From positions 61,974 through 125,973 of the forward strand of contig JAKEEU010000026.1 of the NCBI GenBank assembly GCA_022616415.1: 64,000 nucleotides of DNA. The letters run 5' to 3'. Of the stretch, positions 8,069-17,169 are shown piece by piece (within the stretch, counting starts at the first letter, position 1; each line of letters opens with the position of its first letter). Position numbers and translations under genes: made by a program. The notes under the pieces were generated by a model. The model worked only from the letters and a program-made list of their open reading frames with translations, made no database searches and had not been told where the DNA came from. The stretch comes from Candidatus Zhuqueibacterota bacterium (lineage in GTDB: Bacteria; Zhuqueibacterota; Zhuqueibacteria; Zhuqueibacterales; Zhuqueibacteraceae).

Positions 8069-9901
8069 ATGAAAAAACTCTGCTTGGCGTGCTCGTTTCT
8101 TCTGTTGTTTTTCCTCAGTTGCAAAACCGAACCTCAAAAAATCAACCTCAACGTCCCCGATTGGGCCAAAGACGCGATCTGGTATCAAATCTTCCCCGAG
8201 CGTTTTTGCAACGGCGATACCACGAATGATCCGAGGTTTCGCGATACGTTCGGCTCGTGGCCGCATGACACACTCTCGCCGTGGCAGAAAAGTCCGTGGA
8301 CGGCGGATTGGTATTTTCTGCAACCCTGGGAAAAAGCCAATGGCAAAGATTTCAATTATAACTCCGGACGCCGGCGCTTCGGCGGCGATTTGCAAGGCGT
8401 GATGGACAAGCTCGATTATTTGCAAGAACTCGGCGTCAACGCGATTTATTTAAACCCGATCTTTGAAGCGCCGACGATGCACAAATACGATGGCGCAAGA
8501 CATCACCACGTTGACAACAACTTTGGCCCGAATCCGGAAAAAGACAAGATGATTTGGGCACAGGAAGTTTTTACCGATCCGGCCACGTGGCGATGGACTA
8601 CCGCCGATAGCTTGTTTCTCAAATTGATTGCAGAAGTTCATCGGAGAAACATGCACATCATCATTGACGGCGTGTTCAATCACATCGGCGTGATGAATCC
8701 GGTTTTTCAAGATGTGATGAAAAACGGCATGAAATCGCCGTATGCGGATTGGGTGATCGTCAAGCGCTGGGATGATCCGGCCACGCCGGAAAATGAATTT
8801 GATTACCAAGGCTGGTACGGCATAAAAGATCTTCCGGAAATTCGCCGCGAGGGTGATGATCTTGCGCCCGGGCCCAAAGCTTATTTCAAAGCGATTGTGC
8901 AGCGTTGGATGGATCCGAATCGTGACGGTGATCCCTCGGATGGCATCGACGGCTGGCGGCTCGACGTGGCGGAGCTGGTTCCCAAAGGCTTTTGGCGCGA
9001 TTTCCGCAAGTGGGTGCGAGAAATCAATCCCAACGCCTATCTCACCGGCGAAGTTTGGTGGGAGGATTATCGCAACAATAAAATGTTCAACGCCGCGCCG
9101 TGGCTGCAAGGCGACATTTTCGACGCGGTGATGAACTATCGCTTTGCCGATGCCTTGTTGAAATATTTTGTCGATACGCAAAACGCTTTCGATGCCAAAC
9201 AATTGAATGAGCGCCTACAGCAAGTGCGTGACGAATATCCAACCGGCGTGAATTACGTTTTGATGAATTTAATGGACAGCCACGACACGGAACGGCTCGC
9301 TTCGATGATGGTGAATCCGAATCGCATGATCGACCACGCCGGCAACGCGAGCAGCAAAGAGCACAATTTTGACGTGCGTAAACCGAACGCCGAAGAGATC
9401 AAGACACAAAAGCTGATCATCGCATTTCAAATGCTTTATCTCGGTGCGCCGATGATTTACTATGGCGGCGAAGCCGGAATGTGGGGCGCGGACGATCCTG
9501 ATGAGCGCAAGCCGATGGTGTGGCCGGACCTGATTTACGAGCCTGAAAAATCCCATCCCCTCGGCAAGCCGCGTCTCGAAGATCCGGTTGCTTTTGATAA
9601 CGACTTGTTCAATTACTACAAAGCGTTTACAAGCATTCGGCGGGAGAATAATGCCATTCGTCGGGGAGATTATCAATACGTGGAGGTGAGCCAAAGCCCG
9701 GAGGTGTTTGCCTTTGTCCGCAGCGACGGCGCGCAGAGTATTTTGTGCGTCTTCAATCGTGCTCGCTCTTCAACAGATTTAAGGTTGCCGGAAAATTTTG
9801 TAGAGGGAGAATATCTTTTTGGCGGGGAGAATCTTGCTCGCGCGGCGGGCAAACTTCTTTCACTCGCTGGCAAGTCTGTGGTCGTGTTGAAGTCAAAATG
9901 A
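8069..9901 (+). CDS. Lipoprotein alpha-amylase family (GH13) glycoside hydrolase
   Basis: 610 aa from the ATG at 8069 (GAGGGTG upstream); a GTG six bases earlier is possible. A lipoprotein signal ends LFFLSC, so the enzyme is tethered to a membrane. The (beta/alpha)8 domain begins WYQIFPERF, as in neopullulanase, cyclomaltodextrinase and related amylolytic enzymes. Four GH13 regions are visible: DGVFNH (about 200), GWRLDVAE with nucleophile D299, TGEVWW with acid/base E328, and DSHDTER with D406. It therefore hydrolyses alpha-glucosidic bonds, probably in maltodextrin or starch fragments. The secreted starch-binding-like protein at 319-2577 may belong to the same diet. A short beta domain ends the protein. 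Confidence 0.9.
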   Translation: MKKLCLACSFLLLFFLSCKTEPQKINLNVPDWAKDAIWYQIFPERFCNGDTTNDPRFRDTFGSWPHDTLSPWQKSPWTADWYFLQPWEKANGKDFNYNSGRRRFGGDLQGVMDKLDYLQELGVNAIYLNPIFEAPTMHKYDGARHHHVDNNFGPNPEKDKMIWAQEVFTDPATWRWTTADSLFLKLIAEVHRRNMHIIIDGVFNHIGVMNPVFQDVMKNGMKSPYADWVIVKRWDDPATPENEFDYQGWYGIKDLPEIRREGDDLAPGPKAYFKAIVQRWMDPNRDGDPSDGIDGWRLDVAELVPKGFWRDFRKWVREINPNAYLTGEVWWEDYRNNKMFNAAPWLQGDIFDAVMNYRFADALLKYFVDTQNAFDAKQLNERLQQVRDEYPTGVNYVLMNLMDSHDTERLASMMVNPNRMIDHAGNASSKEHNFDVRKPNAEEIKTQKLIIAFQMLYLGAPMIYYGGEAGMWGADDPDERKPMVWPDLIYEPEKSHPLGKPRLEDPVAFDNDLFNYYKAFTSIRRENNAIRRGDYQYVEVSQSPEVFAFVRSDGAQSILCVFNRARSSTDLRLPENFVEGEYLFGGENLARAAGKLLSLAGKSVVVLKSK

Positions 9902-10098
9902 CGTGGTGGATTCCAGAAAGGCAACCGGCCATCATTGCTTTTCGCAATTCGCAATAAAATAATCCCGCACCAGCCCGGCGGCTTTCAAGCTGTCGGTGGC
10001 CATTTGCGCGGCTTGCTTGCTGCGATATTTGTCAACTTTCCGCTGAAAAAATGGAAAATCAGGGTCTGTCTTTTTTGAGCGCAAAATTAAAGAAGAGC

Positions 10099-12396
10099 TT
10101 ACGACAACCCTTTCGAGCGTCGAATGAACCACTCCGTTGCCAGCAACATGGCGATGGCGAGAAAGAAAATCGGCGCGTCCCACACCTCTTGCTCGGTGAG
10201 CTTGGAAAACGAGCTATTGGAAACGGTGATCGCGTCCGGCAGGCGCCCGGCTTCGCTGAGATGAAAATAGCGGCCGCCGGTAACTTCGGCGAGGCGCTGC
10301 AGCAACGGCGCTTGCAAATCCGCGTGCGCCAGCTCGGCGTGCGACGGCTCGACGAAAAATGCGTTCTCCGCTTTGCCGAGATAACGCCCCGCCTGGTCGT
10401 GCGCCAAGACCTCGACGCTGTGCATGCCTTGTTGTACCGGCGCAAAATTCGCAAGATAACTGCCCGGCTTGCGCAAGTCCGGGCTGGCCGAAATCGTGAC
10501 CGGCACGTTGTCCGGCCCGATCACACGCAATTCGACATTGGCATTTCCCTGCGCGACGAAACTGCTGTCCATCACTTCGATCTGCACCGTCATCGGCTCG
10601 GCCGGAGAAAAATTTTCCCGCTCCAAAATCACACGCACCGGGTCGGGCGATTGCAAGCTCAGCCAGCGCAAGAGCTGCCGCCAAAAACGCTCGTGCGTCA
10701 TGTCGCGATGATCGAGGTGCATTTGCCAGCGCCACGTGCTGCTGGTGGCGAGCGCGGCGCTGCGACCGCGGCCAAAACGCTCGGTGGCCAGCAAGATACG
10801 CGGCACGCCGGTTTGATGCAGCGGATGCACAGCCAAAACGCTGGCGCCCGCTTTCGCCGGGCCGAGCGGATTGTAGCCCTGTAACGACGGCAGGCCTCCC
10901 CAAGTTTGGCTGTTGGAGAACGGGTCGGGATCGAGCTGCAGCAGCGGCGAAGCCAGGCCTTCCGGCGTTGGCGTGAAACGAAATTCTTCGTGAAGCTGCG
11001 GCGGGATGGCGCGGCCATCGAGTCCGGAAAGCGGCGGCAAATGCACCGGCAGCAGCTCGGCCAAGGCGGTTTCATCGTAACCGCCTTGCGAAAATGCCGC
11101 TCGCCCGCCGAGCATCATAAAGCCGCCGCCGCGCTCGGCGACAAACTCACGAATCAGCTCGAGCTGCGCTTTGGAGAAAAACGTCGCCGGCATGCTGCCG
11201 ATCACGATGGCTTGATAGCCGAACAACTCCTGGCGCGTGGCGGGAAAACCATCGCGCAATTCATTCGGGTTGCGCAAGCCGAGGCGCAAATATTTTTCCG
11301 GGCCGGTTTTGAGCAGCGAGGTCAATTGCACCGCCGGGTCGCCTTCAAGCGCGCGGGCGATGAATTTATATTCCCATGGGTGCAATTCTTCGATATAGAG
11401 AACACGGCTGGTGCGGTCGCGGCTATCGATGAGAAAACTCGTTTCGTTATTGGCGGTCACGGCTTCGTTGCGCGCGGCAGGCACCGCTACGGTATATTTG
11501 ATAAAGCCTTTGCGGCTGGGCGTGAACTGAAACGAAACGCGCGCCCCGCGCTCGCCGAGCGTGACGGTTTGGCGTTGCACAATCTTATCGCCCTCGCGCA
11601 GCTCTGCTGTGATGCTCTCCCCGGCATGTCCGCGCGCTTGAATCAACGCGGTGACATCCACGCGCGCTTTTTCCAACACCGAGCGCGTCGCTTCGACTTT
11701 GGCGATTTGGAGGTCATTCGCAATCTTCGATCCGGCACCGACGGTGAAAAGAGGAACTTGCAAACCGATGAGATCGCGGCTGGCTTGCAAAGGATCAGCG
11801 CCGGCGGAAACCGCGCCGTCGGTCACTAAAACCACGCCGGAGAGTGCGCCCTGCCGGGCTTGGTTGGCGGCAAATTCCAGCGCCGCGGCGATATTGGTGC
11901 TGGCGCCCTTGCCGCGCAAATCGGCCAAACGCGAAAGCGGCTCAACGTCGGCGCTGAAGCGAAAGGTTTCGACGCGAAAATTCTGATTCAACCGCGCCAG
12001 AGTTGCATTGTCCGCCGCGCCAGCGCCGAGCCAATTCGCCACTTGTTGCAAACGGGTCGTTCCGCTGCTGCCCGGCGCGCCGTCCGCAATCGCCATGCTC
12101 TCGGAATCATCCACCAAAACCAGCACGCTGCTTTTCTGCGGCACGACGGTGGAAACGGACAAAACCGGTTCCAACAAGCAGAAGGCAACGATCGCTATCG
12201 CCAGCACGCGCAAGACGATCAGAAAAATGTGCCACAGCGGGCGCACCGGCGCGGTAGTGCGGCGATAGAGCAACAACACGACGGCGAGCGTGATCGCCGC
12301 CAGCACAACCAACGTGATCAACGCCGGCATGGTGCGGAAAATCCACCGGCCCTGTTCATAGACGACGGGGCTGTATTTGAAGAAAAAATCAAACAT
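10099..12396 (-). CDS. VWA-domain membrane protein, glutamine-amidotransferase-like (end of the MoxR/BatA/DUF4175 block)
   Basis: 765 aa. There are two N-terminal membrane helices (about 22-43 and 55-75), then a von Willebrand A domain starting at about 88 with an intact metal site DDSESM. Immunoglobulin-like regions and a class I glutamine-amidotransferase-like segment follow (about 340-470; AIVIGSMPA, EFVAERGGGFMMLGG). The last 25 residues form a third membrane helix. It is the final gene of a leftward block that also encodes DUF4175, BatA-like, DUF58 and MoxR proteins, so it probably works with the MoxR ATPase in assembly or stress control at the cytoplasmic membrane. The specific function is unknown. 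It is separated from DUF4175 by a four-helix-bundle gene and octamer arrays. Confidence 0.85.
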   Translation of the reverse strand: MFDFFFKYSPVVYEQGRWIFRTMPALITLVVLAAITLAVVLLLYRRTTAPVRPLWHIFLIVLRVLAIAIVAFCLLEPVLSVSTVVPQKSSVLVLVDDSESMAIADGAPGSSGTTRLQQVANWLGAGAADNATLARLNQNFRVETFRFSADVEPLSRLADLRGKGASTNIAAALEFAANQARQGALSGVVLVTDGAVSAGADPLQASRDLIGLQVPLFTVGAGSKIANDLQIAKVEATRSVLEKARVDVTALIQARGHAGESITAELREGDKIVQRQTVTLGERGARVSFQFTPSRKGFIKYTVAVPAARNEAVTANNETSFLIDSRDRTSRVLYIEELHPWEYKFIARALEGDPAVQLTSLLKTGPEKYLRLGLRNPNELRDGFPATRQELFGYQAIVIGSMPATFFSKAQLELIREFVAERGGGFMMLGGRAAFSQGGYDETALAELLPVHLPPLSGLDGRAIPPQLHEEFRFTPTPEGLASPLLQLDPDPFSNSQTWGGLPSLQGYNPLGPAKAGASVLAVHPLHQTGVPRILLATERFGRGRSAALATSSTWRWQMHLDHRDMTHERFWRQLLRWLSLQSPDPVRVILERENFSPAEPMTVQIEVMDSSFVAQGNANVELRVIGPDNVPVTISASPDLRKPGSYLANFAPVQQGMHSVEVLAHDQAGRYLGKAENAFFVEPSHAELAHADLQAPLLQRLAEVTGGRYFHLSEAGRLPDAITVSNSSFSKLTEQEVWDAPIFFLAIAMLLATEWFIRRSKGLS

Positions 12397-12407
12397 GGGT
12401 CATAGAT

Positions 12408-12534
12408 GTTTGCCGGTTTGCCAGTTAGCCGGTTGGCCGGTTTTTCAGTTTGCTAGTTTTAAAGTTTGCCAGTTGACCAGTTTGCCTGTTAGCCTGTTAA
12501 ACAAACTAACCGGCTAACCGGCCAGCCAGCTACC
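12408..12534. repeat. Octamer palindromic array (GTTnGCCn type), 3' arm of the four-helix-bundle element
   Basis: From 12408 to about 12495 run eleven tandem octamers of the form GTTnGCCn. A turn GTTAAACAAACTAAC (12496-12510, itself palindromic) follows, and then three units in the opposite orientation (nGGCnAAC type, 12511-12534). The stop codon of the four-helix-bundle gene (12530-12532) lies inside the last unit. A second array of the nGGCnAAC orientation is at 12953-13011 on the other side of that gene. Confidence 0.85.
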
Positions 12535-12904
12535 GCTTTTCTTGCAAACCTTCCAGGTACTTTTGAAATCCTGTTGCTTTTTGAGCTGCTAATTTTGCAA
12601 GTGCAAAAAGTTCATCGAAGCGGGCTTGCGTAATATACACGTTATCAAGTGCAACGTAAAGCAAAGATTGCACCTCGGCGGAAGAACGAATGGAGTACGA
12701 TAAGAACCGGATAAAGCCGGCATTAGTCTGTGAATGAAAGCCCTCGGCAATGTTGCTCATGATGGAAACTGATGCACTTTGAATTTGTGAGCAAAACCGC
12801 CAGTCGCGGCGCATCGGTTGCTTGCGTGATTCTGCATAAATTTCTTTGGTAAGCTGTCGCGCCACCTGCCAGGCTTCGATCTCCTCAAAACGTTTGATCG
12901 TCAT
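12530..12904 (-). CDS. Four-helix-bundle protein, S23/23S rRNA intervening-sequence protein family
   Basis: 124 aa, the usual length of the family, with the diagnostic pattern F..IEAWQ.AR.L...IY...R, a central block (I.SASVSIMSNIAEGF) and a final helix pair. A strong site GGGAGGTG precedes the ATG. Members were first found as reading frames inside hairpin-shaped intervening sequences of 23S rRNA; the Avd partner of diversity-generating retroelements has the same fold and binds RNA. Here the gene is inserted between DUF4175 and the VWA gene of an operon. In its own reading direction it is preceded by GTTnGCCn octamers and followed by nGGCnAAC octamers, so it would sit in the loop of a long hairpin. 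No reverse transcriptase is nearby. Confidence 0.88.
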   Translation of the reverse strand: MTIKRFEEIEAWQVARQLTKEIYAESRKQPMRRDWRFCSQIQSASVSIMSNIAEGFHSQTNAGFIRFLSYSIRSSAEVQSLLYVALDNVYITQARFDELFALAKLAAQKATGFQKYLEGLQEKR

Positions 12905-12952
12905 TGGACACCTCCCGATAGTTTAGGGTTTAAAGATTAAGAGTATATAAAA

Positions 12953-13011
12953 CCGACCAACTGGCAACTGGCCAACAAACAGGCTAACCGGCAAACCGGC
13001 CAACAGGCTAA
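12953..13011. repeat. Octamer array (nGGCnAAC type), 5' arm of the four-helix-bundle element
   Basis: About eight units, mostly octamers (CGACCAAC, TGGCCAAC, AGGCTAAC, CGGCAAAC, CGGCCAAC, AGGCTAAC), with one 7-bp unit and one 4-bp unit. It is the reverse complement in type of the array at 12408-12495. Its last unit overlaps the TAG stop codon (13008-13010) of the DUF4175 gene, so the array begins exactly where that coding sequence ends. Confidence 0.85.
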
Positions 13012-16000
13012 CGTTTTTTCGACAGCATCTCAAAATATTTATCCACCATCTCACGATACTGCGGCGGCACCGGCTCGTCGCGCACGGTGAGAATGTTTTG
13101 CTGATGCTGCAAAACTGCCAGCCGCGTCGCCAATTCCGCTTCGAAGCGGCGCAGCGGATCGATGAGCTGCTTTTCGATTTGCTCGCGTTTCAGCGGATCG
13201 CCGCCACGAAACGTGCGAAGGAGGCCGCGATAATTCTGCATGAGCCGCGCGTAATCATCGGCCAAAGACGTATCCGCGCGCAGAAACGGGCTGATCTTTT
13301 CGAGATTGCGAATGCCCTGCCAGGCGCGTTCCGACCACCAGTTCATTTCTTCCGGGCGCAACATTTCGTCCGAAGGGTTACCGCCGGAAGGCGCGCCGTT
13401 CGGCGCTAATTGGGAGCTGGGATTTTGCCCGCCCCGACCTTCACTCGTTCTATTTGAAGGAGAGTCCGAGCGTCCTCCCGGCTGCTGTTGCCCGGAAGGC
13501 GTTGCAGCAGAACCTTCGCGCAAGCTCTCTTCCAATTCACGCCGGAGCCGTTGCGTCTCTTGCAAGGCAAGATCCAGTTTTTCTTCCGGCGCTTCGGCCA
13601 ATTGCGACAAGCTTTCGCCGAGCTGCTCTTCCAGCTTTTTCAAGCTTTGGGCCGCTTCTTTTTGGGCGCGCTCGGCGTCGCTCAAGCGCTCCTGCTGGAT
13701 GGCTTCGCCGGCCTGCTCCATGCGCTCCAAAATGCGCCGCCGGTCAAATTCTTCCCCCAGCTTGCGCAGGTCCTGCGACAATTTTTGTTTTTCGCGCGCG
13801 GATTTTTCCTGGCCCGCCATCGCTTCTTCGCCGGCGGCGCGGCGAGTGTTTTCCTGCGCCTTTTGCAAATCTTCGCGGGCGCGATTCGCGCGGCGCTGCA
13901 GCTCCTGTTGCCGTTCCTGCCACTGTCCGCGCTGCTCGGCGCCGGCAGCCGGTGCGCTGCTGCCTTGGCGCTGCAAATCATCGCTCAACTGTTTTTGCGA
14001 CTCGGCAAGCTGCTGCATCTCTTCGCGCAATTGGCTCAAATTCTCGCGCGTGGAATTCGAGCGCTGCTGCTGCAACTGCTCTTCCAAACGGCGCAGCCGG
14101 TCGAGCGCGCGGTTGCCCTCGGCGCCGGCGTTGGCGAGATTTTCCCGGCGCAGATTGTCGGTGGTGCGCTTCATGTCGTCCGCCGTCTGCCGCAGATTGT
14201 CTTCAAGCTGCTGCAAAGATTGTTGATTGCCTTGCGACGATTGGCCGAGCTGATGCATTTGCCGCGCCAGATTTTGCACCTCGCGATTCAGCTCGTCTTG
14301 TTGCCGGCGCAGCCGCTCGATCTGCCGCTTTTTCTCCTCCGGCGATTGATTCTCACGCTGCATCATGCGGCTCAGATCGTTCAGCCTCTCCTGCCGCTGC
14401 GCCAGCTCTTTTACTTTTTGCAGCGCTTCGTTGAGCTGCGTTGCCTGCTGCTGTTGTTGCTGATTCTGCAGCGTCTCGTATTTCGACTGAATCTTGTTAA
14501 GCTCGTCTTCAAAGAGCCGGGCCAACTCTTCACTGCTTTGCAGTTGACCAAAACCGGAAGCGCCGCCGCCGCCCATGGCCAGCTCACGCCGCCGCCGCTC
14601 GGCGTCCACTTTGAGCAGCAGTTGATAAGCGCGGCGCTCGGGATCCAACGCCTCGGTGAGCTTGACCTCTTCCAGCAGCGGCACGGCTTCGCCCATGGCA
14701 ACGACCGCGTCCTCGAGAAATTTAATAATTTTTCCTCCGCCCATCTCTTCGGTCAAACCGCCACCCATGCGCGCGCCCTGCGCAATGCGCGCAACGGATT
14801 CTTTCAGATCGGCCTGCGTTTCGGCGATGGCTTTGCTGCCTTGCTGCAATTCATCTCGCGACATTTTTTGCCGCGCCCGTTCGAGCTTCCAGGTGGCGGT
14901 GATGATTTCTTTTTGCGACACCGCCAAGCCCGACGAGTTCTCACCGCCGCTCCCACCCTGGCTGAGGGCACGATAAAATTCCTCTTCAAAAGGCCGCACT
15001 TCGAGAAAATATAAATCCGTGCTCGCTTTCTGCCTGGCATCGGCGGCTTCAAAATAATAGGAAATAAAATCTCCCGGCTGCACCTTGAGCTGCTCGAGGA
15101 AAAGCAGCGTTTCGCCGCGATAGTCGAGCTGGCTGCTCGGATGATCGGAACCACGCGCGGCAGTCGGCAATATGTCTTGGCGCGCCGGCGGCTGGTCGTT
15201 GATGGCGTAAATCAAATCGAATTGCCGCAAGCCAAAATCGTCACGCACCTGAGCGGCGACGGGTGTCTCTTCGAGCATGGTTGGACGGGTATCACGTCCC
15301 GGCCGTGTGATCGTGATGAGCGGCGCTTCGTCCGGCGTGACGTGAATAAAATATTCCGGGGAAACATTCGTCAAGCCATCCGCATTCGCGAGCCGCACCA
15401 CATAAGACTCGTCTCGAGCGATCGTAAAAGAGATATGCGCGAGCGTATCCGCGGTGATGCGCATAGTCTGCACGGCATTCCCGCCAAGCTGCCATTCGGC
15501 GCGCGCCAAAGGTTGCGATGCCACAATACTCAAATCGACGCGTGTCCCGGCGGGCGCGTAAACGTCACCGGTGCCGGCTTCGTGCTTCGCCGGCAAGCCC
15601 ATCTCTGTGGGAAAGTGAAAGGTCAGACGCAGTGTTTTAATTTCCGGCGCTTCCAACGGAATGATGGTGTAAATCGGCGAGAATTCATTTTCCACACGCA
15701 CGTAGTAGCGCAGCGTATCACGCACGTCGAAGAGCCGATACAAAAATTTTCCCACTTGGGTCGTGGCTTCCATTTCATTCGGAGACCAATCGCCTTCATT
15801 GAGACGAGCCGTTTTGCCGGTGGCAATATAAATGAAGGCTTTTTCAACCGCCGCGTCCGGCGATTGCGCCACAATATCCACAGCTTCGCCGCGGCGAACG
15901 CGCGCGTCGCCAGGTGTGACTTGCAGGCCGCGTAAAACTTTGGGGGCGTTCTGCACCGTCGTCCAAAGTTGTTCCAGTCTTTGCCGGAACATGCCGCTGT

Positions 16001-16535
16001 AACCGAAAAACGCGACGAGCGCCAGCACCGTAGCTACGCTAGAAAGCGCGCGCCACGCCGCGGCAAAGCGAAGCTGCAATTGCCGGGAGAAATCAATTTG
16101 GGTGGTGCGACTGATGGCGTCTTGCAAAAGCCGGCGCAAGAGCGCGTGCGGATCGGGCTGCGGCTCGCTGGCTCGCCGCCTGATCGGAGAATCCGGCGCA
16201 TGGCGGCCAAATTCAACCGCGGTTGCCAAACGATCCTCCAAATCCGGATTTTGCTCTTCCAGATAACGCGCAATCTGCGTGAGGCTGGGACGGTGGCGCA
16301 GGGGCAAAATCAGATACTGCACAGTCAAAGCAATCCAGCCAATTGTAGCGGCGCCGAGCACGAACCACCACAACGCCGGGAACGCCGCCAGCGCCGGCGT
16401 TGACAGAAAAATCAGAACAGCGCCAGCCAACAAGCCCAACAAGGAAATCGCCATGCCCCGTTGCCAGCGGCTGCGGCGCCACGCTTTCAAACCGAGCGTC
16501 AGATCGGTTTCGAGATGTCGGTAAAGTGTGTTCAT
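13008..16535 (-). CDS. DUF4175 family large membrane-associated coiled-coil protein
   Basis: 1175 aa from the ATG at 16535; the longer frame starting at 16553 only translates an octamer array. Two or three membrane helices occur near residues 25-80 and 165-185. An immunoglobulin-like periplasmic part follows (about 200-520), and then a very long Gln/Glu/Arg-rich coiled coil (about 545-1010; runs of Q near 655-690). A Pro/Ser/Gly-rich linker leads to a final helical segment. Length and architecture fit DUF4175, typically encoded with MoxR, DUF58 and VWA proteins as here. It probably acts as a structural partner of the VWA proteins in the envelope; its biochemistry is unknown. The stop codon lies within an octamer unit. 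Confidence 0.82.
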   Translation of the reverse strand: MNTLYRHLETDLTLGLKAWRRSRWQRGMAISLLGLLAGAVLIFLSTPALAAFPALWWFVLGAATIGWIALTVQYLILPLRHRPSLTQIARYLEEQNPDLEDRLATAVEFGRHAPDSPIRRRASEPQPDPHALLRRLLQDAISRTTQIDFSRQLQLRFAAAWRALSSVATVLALVAFFGYSGMFRQRLEQLWTTVQNAPKVLRGLQVTPGDARVRRGEAVDIVAQSPDAAVEKAFIYIATGKTARLNEGDWSPNEMEATTQVGKFLYRLFDVRDTLRYYVRVENEFSPIYTIIPLEAPEIKTLRLTFHFPTEMGLPAKHEAGTGDVYAPAGTRVDLSIVASQPLARAEWQLGGNAVQTMRITADTLAHISFTIARDESYVVRLANADGLTNVSPEYFIHVTPDEAPLITITRPGRDTRPTMLEETPVAAQVRDDFGLRQFDLIYAINDQPPARQDILPTAARGSDHPSSQLDYRGETLLFLEQLKVQPGDFISYYFEAADARQKASTDLYFLEVRPFEEEFYRALSQGGSGGENSSGLAVSQKEIITATWKLERARQKMSRDELQQGSKAIAETQADLKESVARIAQGARMGGGLTEEMGGGKIIKFLEDAVVAMGEAVPLLEEVKLTEALDPERRAYQLLLKVDAERRRRELAMGGGGASGFGQLQSSEELARLFEDELNKIQSKYETLQNQQQQQQATQLNEALQKVKELAQRQERLNDLSRMMQRENQSPEEKKRQIERLRRQQDELNREVQNLARQMHQLGQSSQGNQQSLQQLEDNLRQTADDMKRTTDNLRRENLANAGAEGNRALDRLRRLEEQLQQQRSNSTRENLSQLREEMQQLAESQKQLSDDLQRQGSSAPAAGAEQRGQWQERQQELQRRANRAREDLQKAQENTRRAAGEEAMAGQEKSAREKQKLSQDLRKLGEEFDRRRILERMEQAGEAIQQERLSDAERAQKEAAQSLKKLEEQLGESLSQLAEAPEEKLDLALQETQRLRRELEESLREGSAATPSGQQQPGGRSDSPSNRTSEGRGGQNPSSQLAPNGAPSGGNPSDEMLRPEEMNWWSERAWQGIRNLEKISPFLRADTSLADDYARLMQNYRGLLRTFRGGDPLKREQIEKQLIDPLRRFEAELATRLAVLQHQQNILTVRDEPVPPQYREMVDKYFEMLSKKR

Positions 16536-16540
16536 TTTGG

Positions 16541-16628
16541 ATTGTTGGATCAATGGATTGTTGGATTACTGGATCGTTGGATCAATGGATTGTTGGATTA
16601 CTGGATCGTTGGAATACTGGAGTGTTGA
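16541..16628. repeat. Octamer array (ATTGTTGG type), 3' arm of the second four-helix-bundle element
   Basis: Eleven consecutive octamers ending TGG (ATTGTTGG, ATCAATGG, ATTACTGG, ATCGTTGG and variants). A higher-order 32-bp period (four units) is visible from 16557 to 16612. It starts six bases from the DUF4175 start codon. Its partner, in the CCAnCACT orientation, is at 17170-17323, and the broken four-helix-bundle gene lies between them. Confidence 0.88.
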
Positions 16629-16660
16629 GTTCTTCACCGCTGATCCATGAATTCATCATT

Positions 16661-17104
16661 TTACTCCGGATGATAATCTTCGATATTATCGGAAGCGCGA
16701 GTAACCCAAGAACCTTCGTCGCGTTTCTTTTCCAAACTTTCCAGCAATTTCCAAAGGCCGTTCTCCACTTCGTAGTGCAGAGTATCCATCTCTTGGAATT
16801 GTTATTCTGAGATTTGTTCGTCTGCTCTAAAAGCTATCGCTCTTGACAAAGTCTCCGATAGTGACCCAAGTGCGATGTAGACATGTTGAATATATTCGTG
16901 AATAGATCGCCGACCATATCCTTCGGAAATATTTGATGAAACCGACTGTGAGGCGTCTGCGATCTGAGCGCGAAGCTTGAAATCTATCTTGTTTTCCGCA
17001 TATACGATTTTGCATATCAGTTTATATAAATCTATCGGCCGATGCCACACCCTAAGTTTCATATAGCCACGATTTTTATTCCGAAACCGCGTATATTCTT
17101 TCAT
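16661..17104 (-). pseudogene. Four-helix-bundle (S23/IVP family) gene with an in-frame stop
   Basis: Reading from 17104, 100 residues match the family (LRVWHRPIDLYKLI, ASQSVSSNISEGYG, YIQHVYIALGSLSE). A TAA then falls at 16802-16804. The same frame continues for 46 more residues (FQEMDTLHYEVENGLWKLL...EKK) to a stop at 16661-16663, and that tail is what the C-terminal helices of the family look like. One nonsense change therefore seems to have cut an otherwise complete gene of about 147 codons. A strong GGAGGG site precedes the start. Only about a quarter of positions look identical to the protein at 12530-12904. It is flanked by octamer arrays in inverted orientation. A 100-residue product could still be made. 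Confidence 0.75.
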
Positions 17105-17169
17105 GATGGTTCCCTCCTTTCAATTCTCACCAATTGAGAAACTTTAAGATGTTTGATTAATTTATTGAT

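Noticed and set aside
9932..10183. Small leftward frame ending FFQRKVDKYRSKQ..DYFIANCEKQ
   Set aside because: The C-terminal part looks somewhat protein-like and may be a remnant gene, but the first half overlaps the VWA gene end and no start signal is present; not enough to call.
10051..10884. Plus-strand open frame of 277 codons
   Set aside because: Shadow of the VWA membrane protein on the other strand.
13488..15014. Long plus-strand open frame of 508 codons
   Set aside because: It is antisense to the DUF4175 coiled coil; its Leu/Ala/Gln-rich composition follows from the opposite strand and there is no ribosome site.
12530..17104. Diversity-generating retroelement, because S23-like proteins resemble Avd
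   Set aside because: No reverse transcriptase frame and no template/variable repeat pair with adenine-biased changes was seen anywhere in the window.
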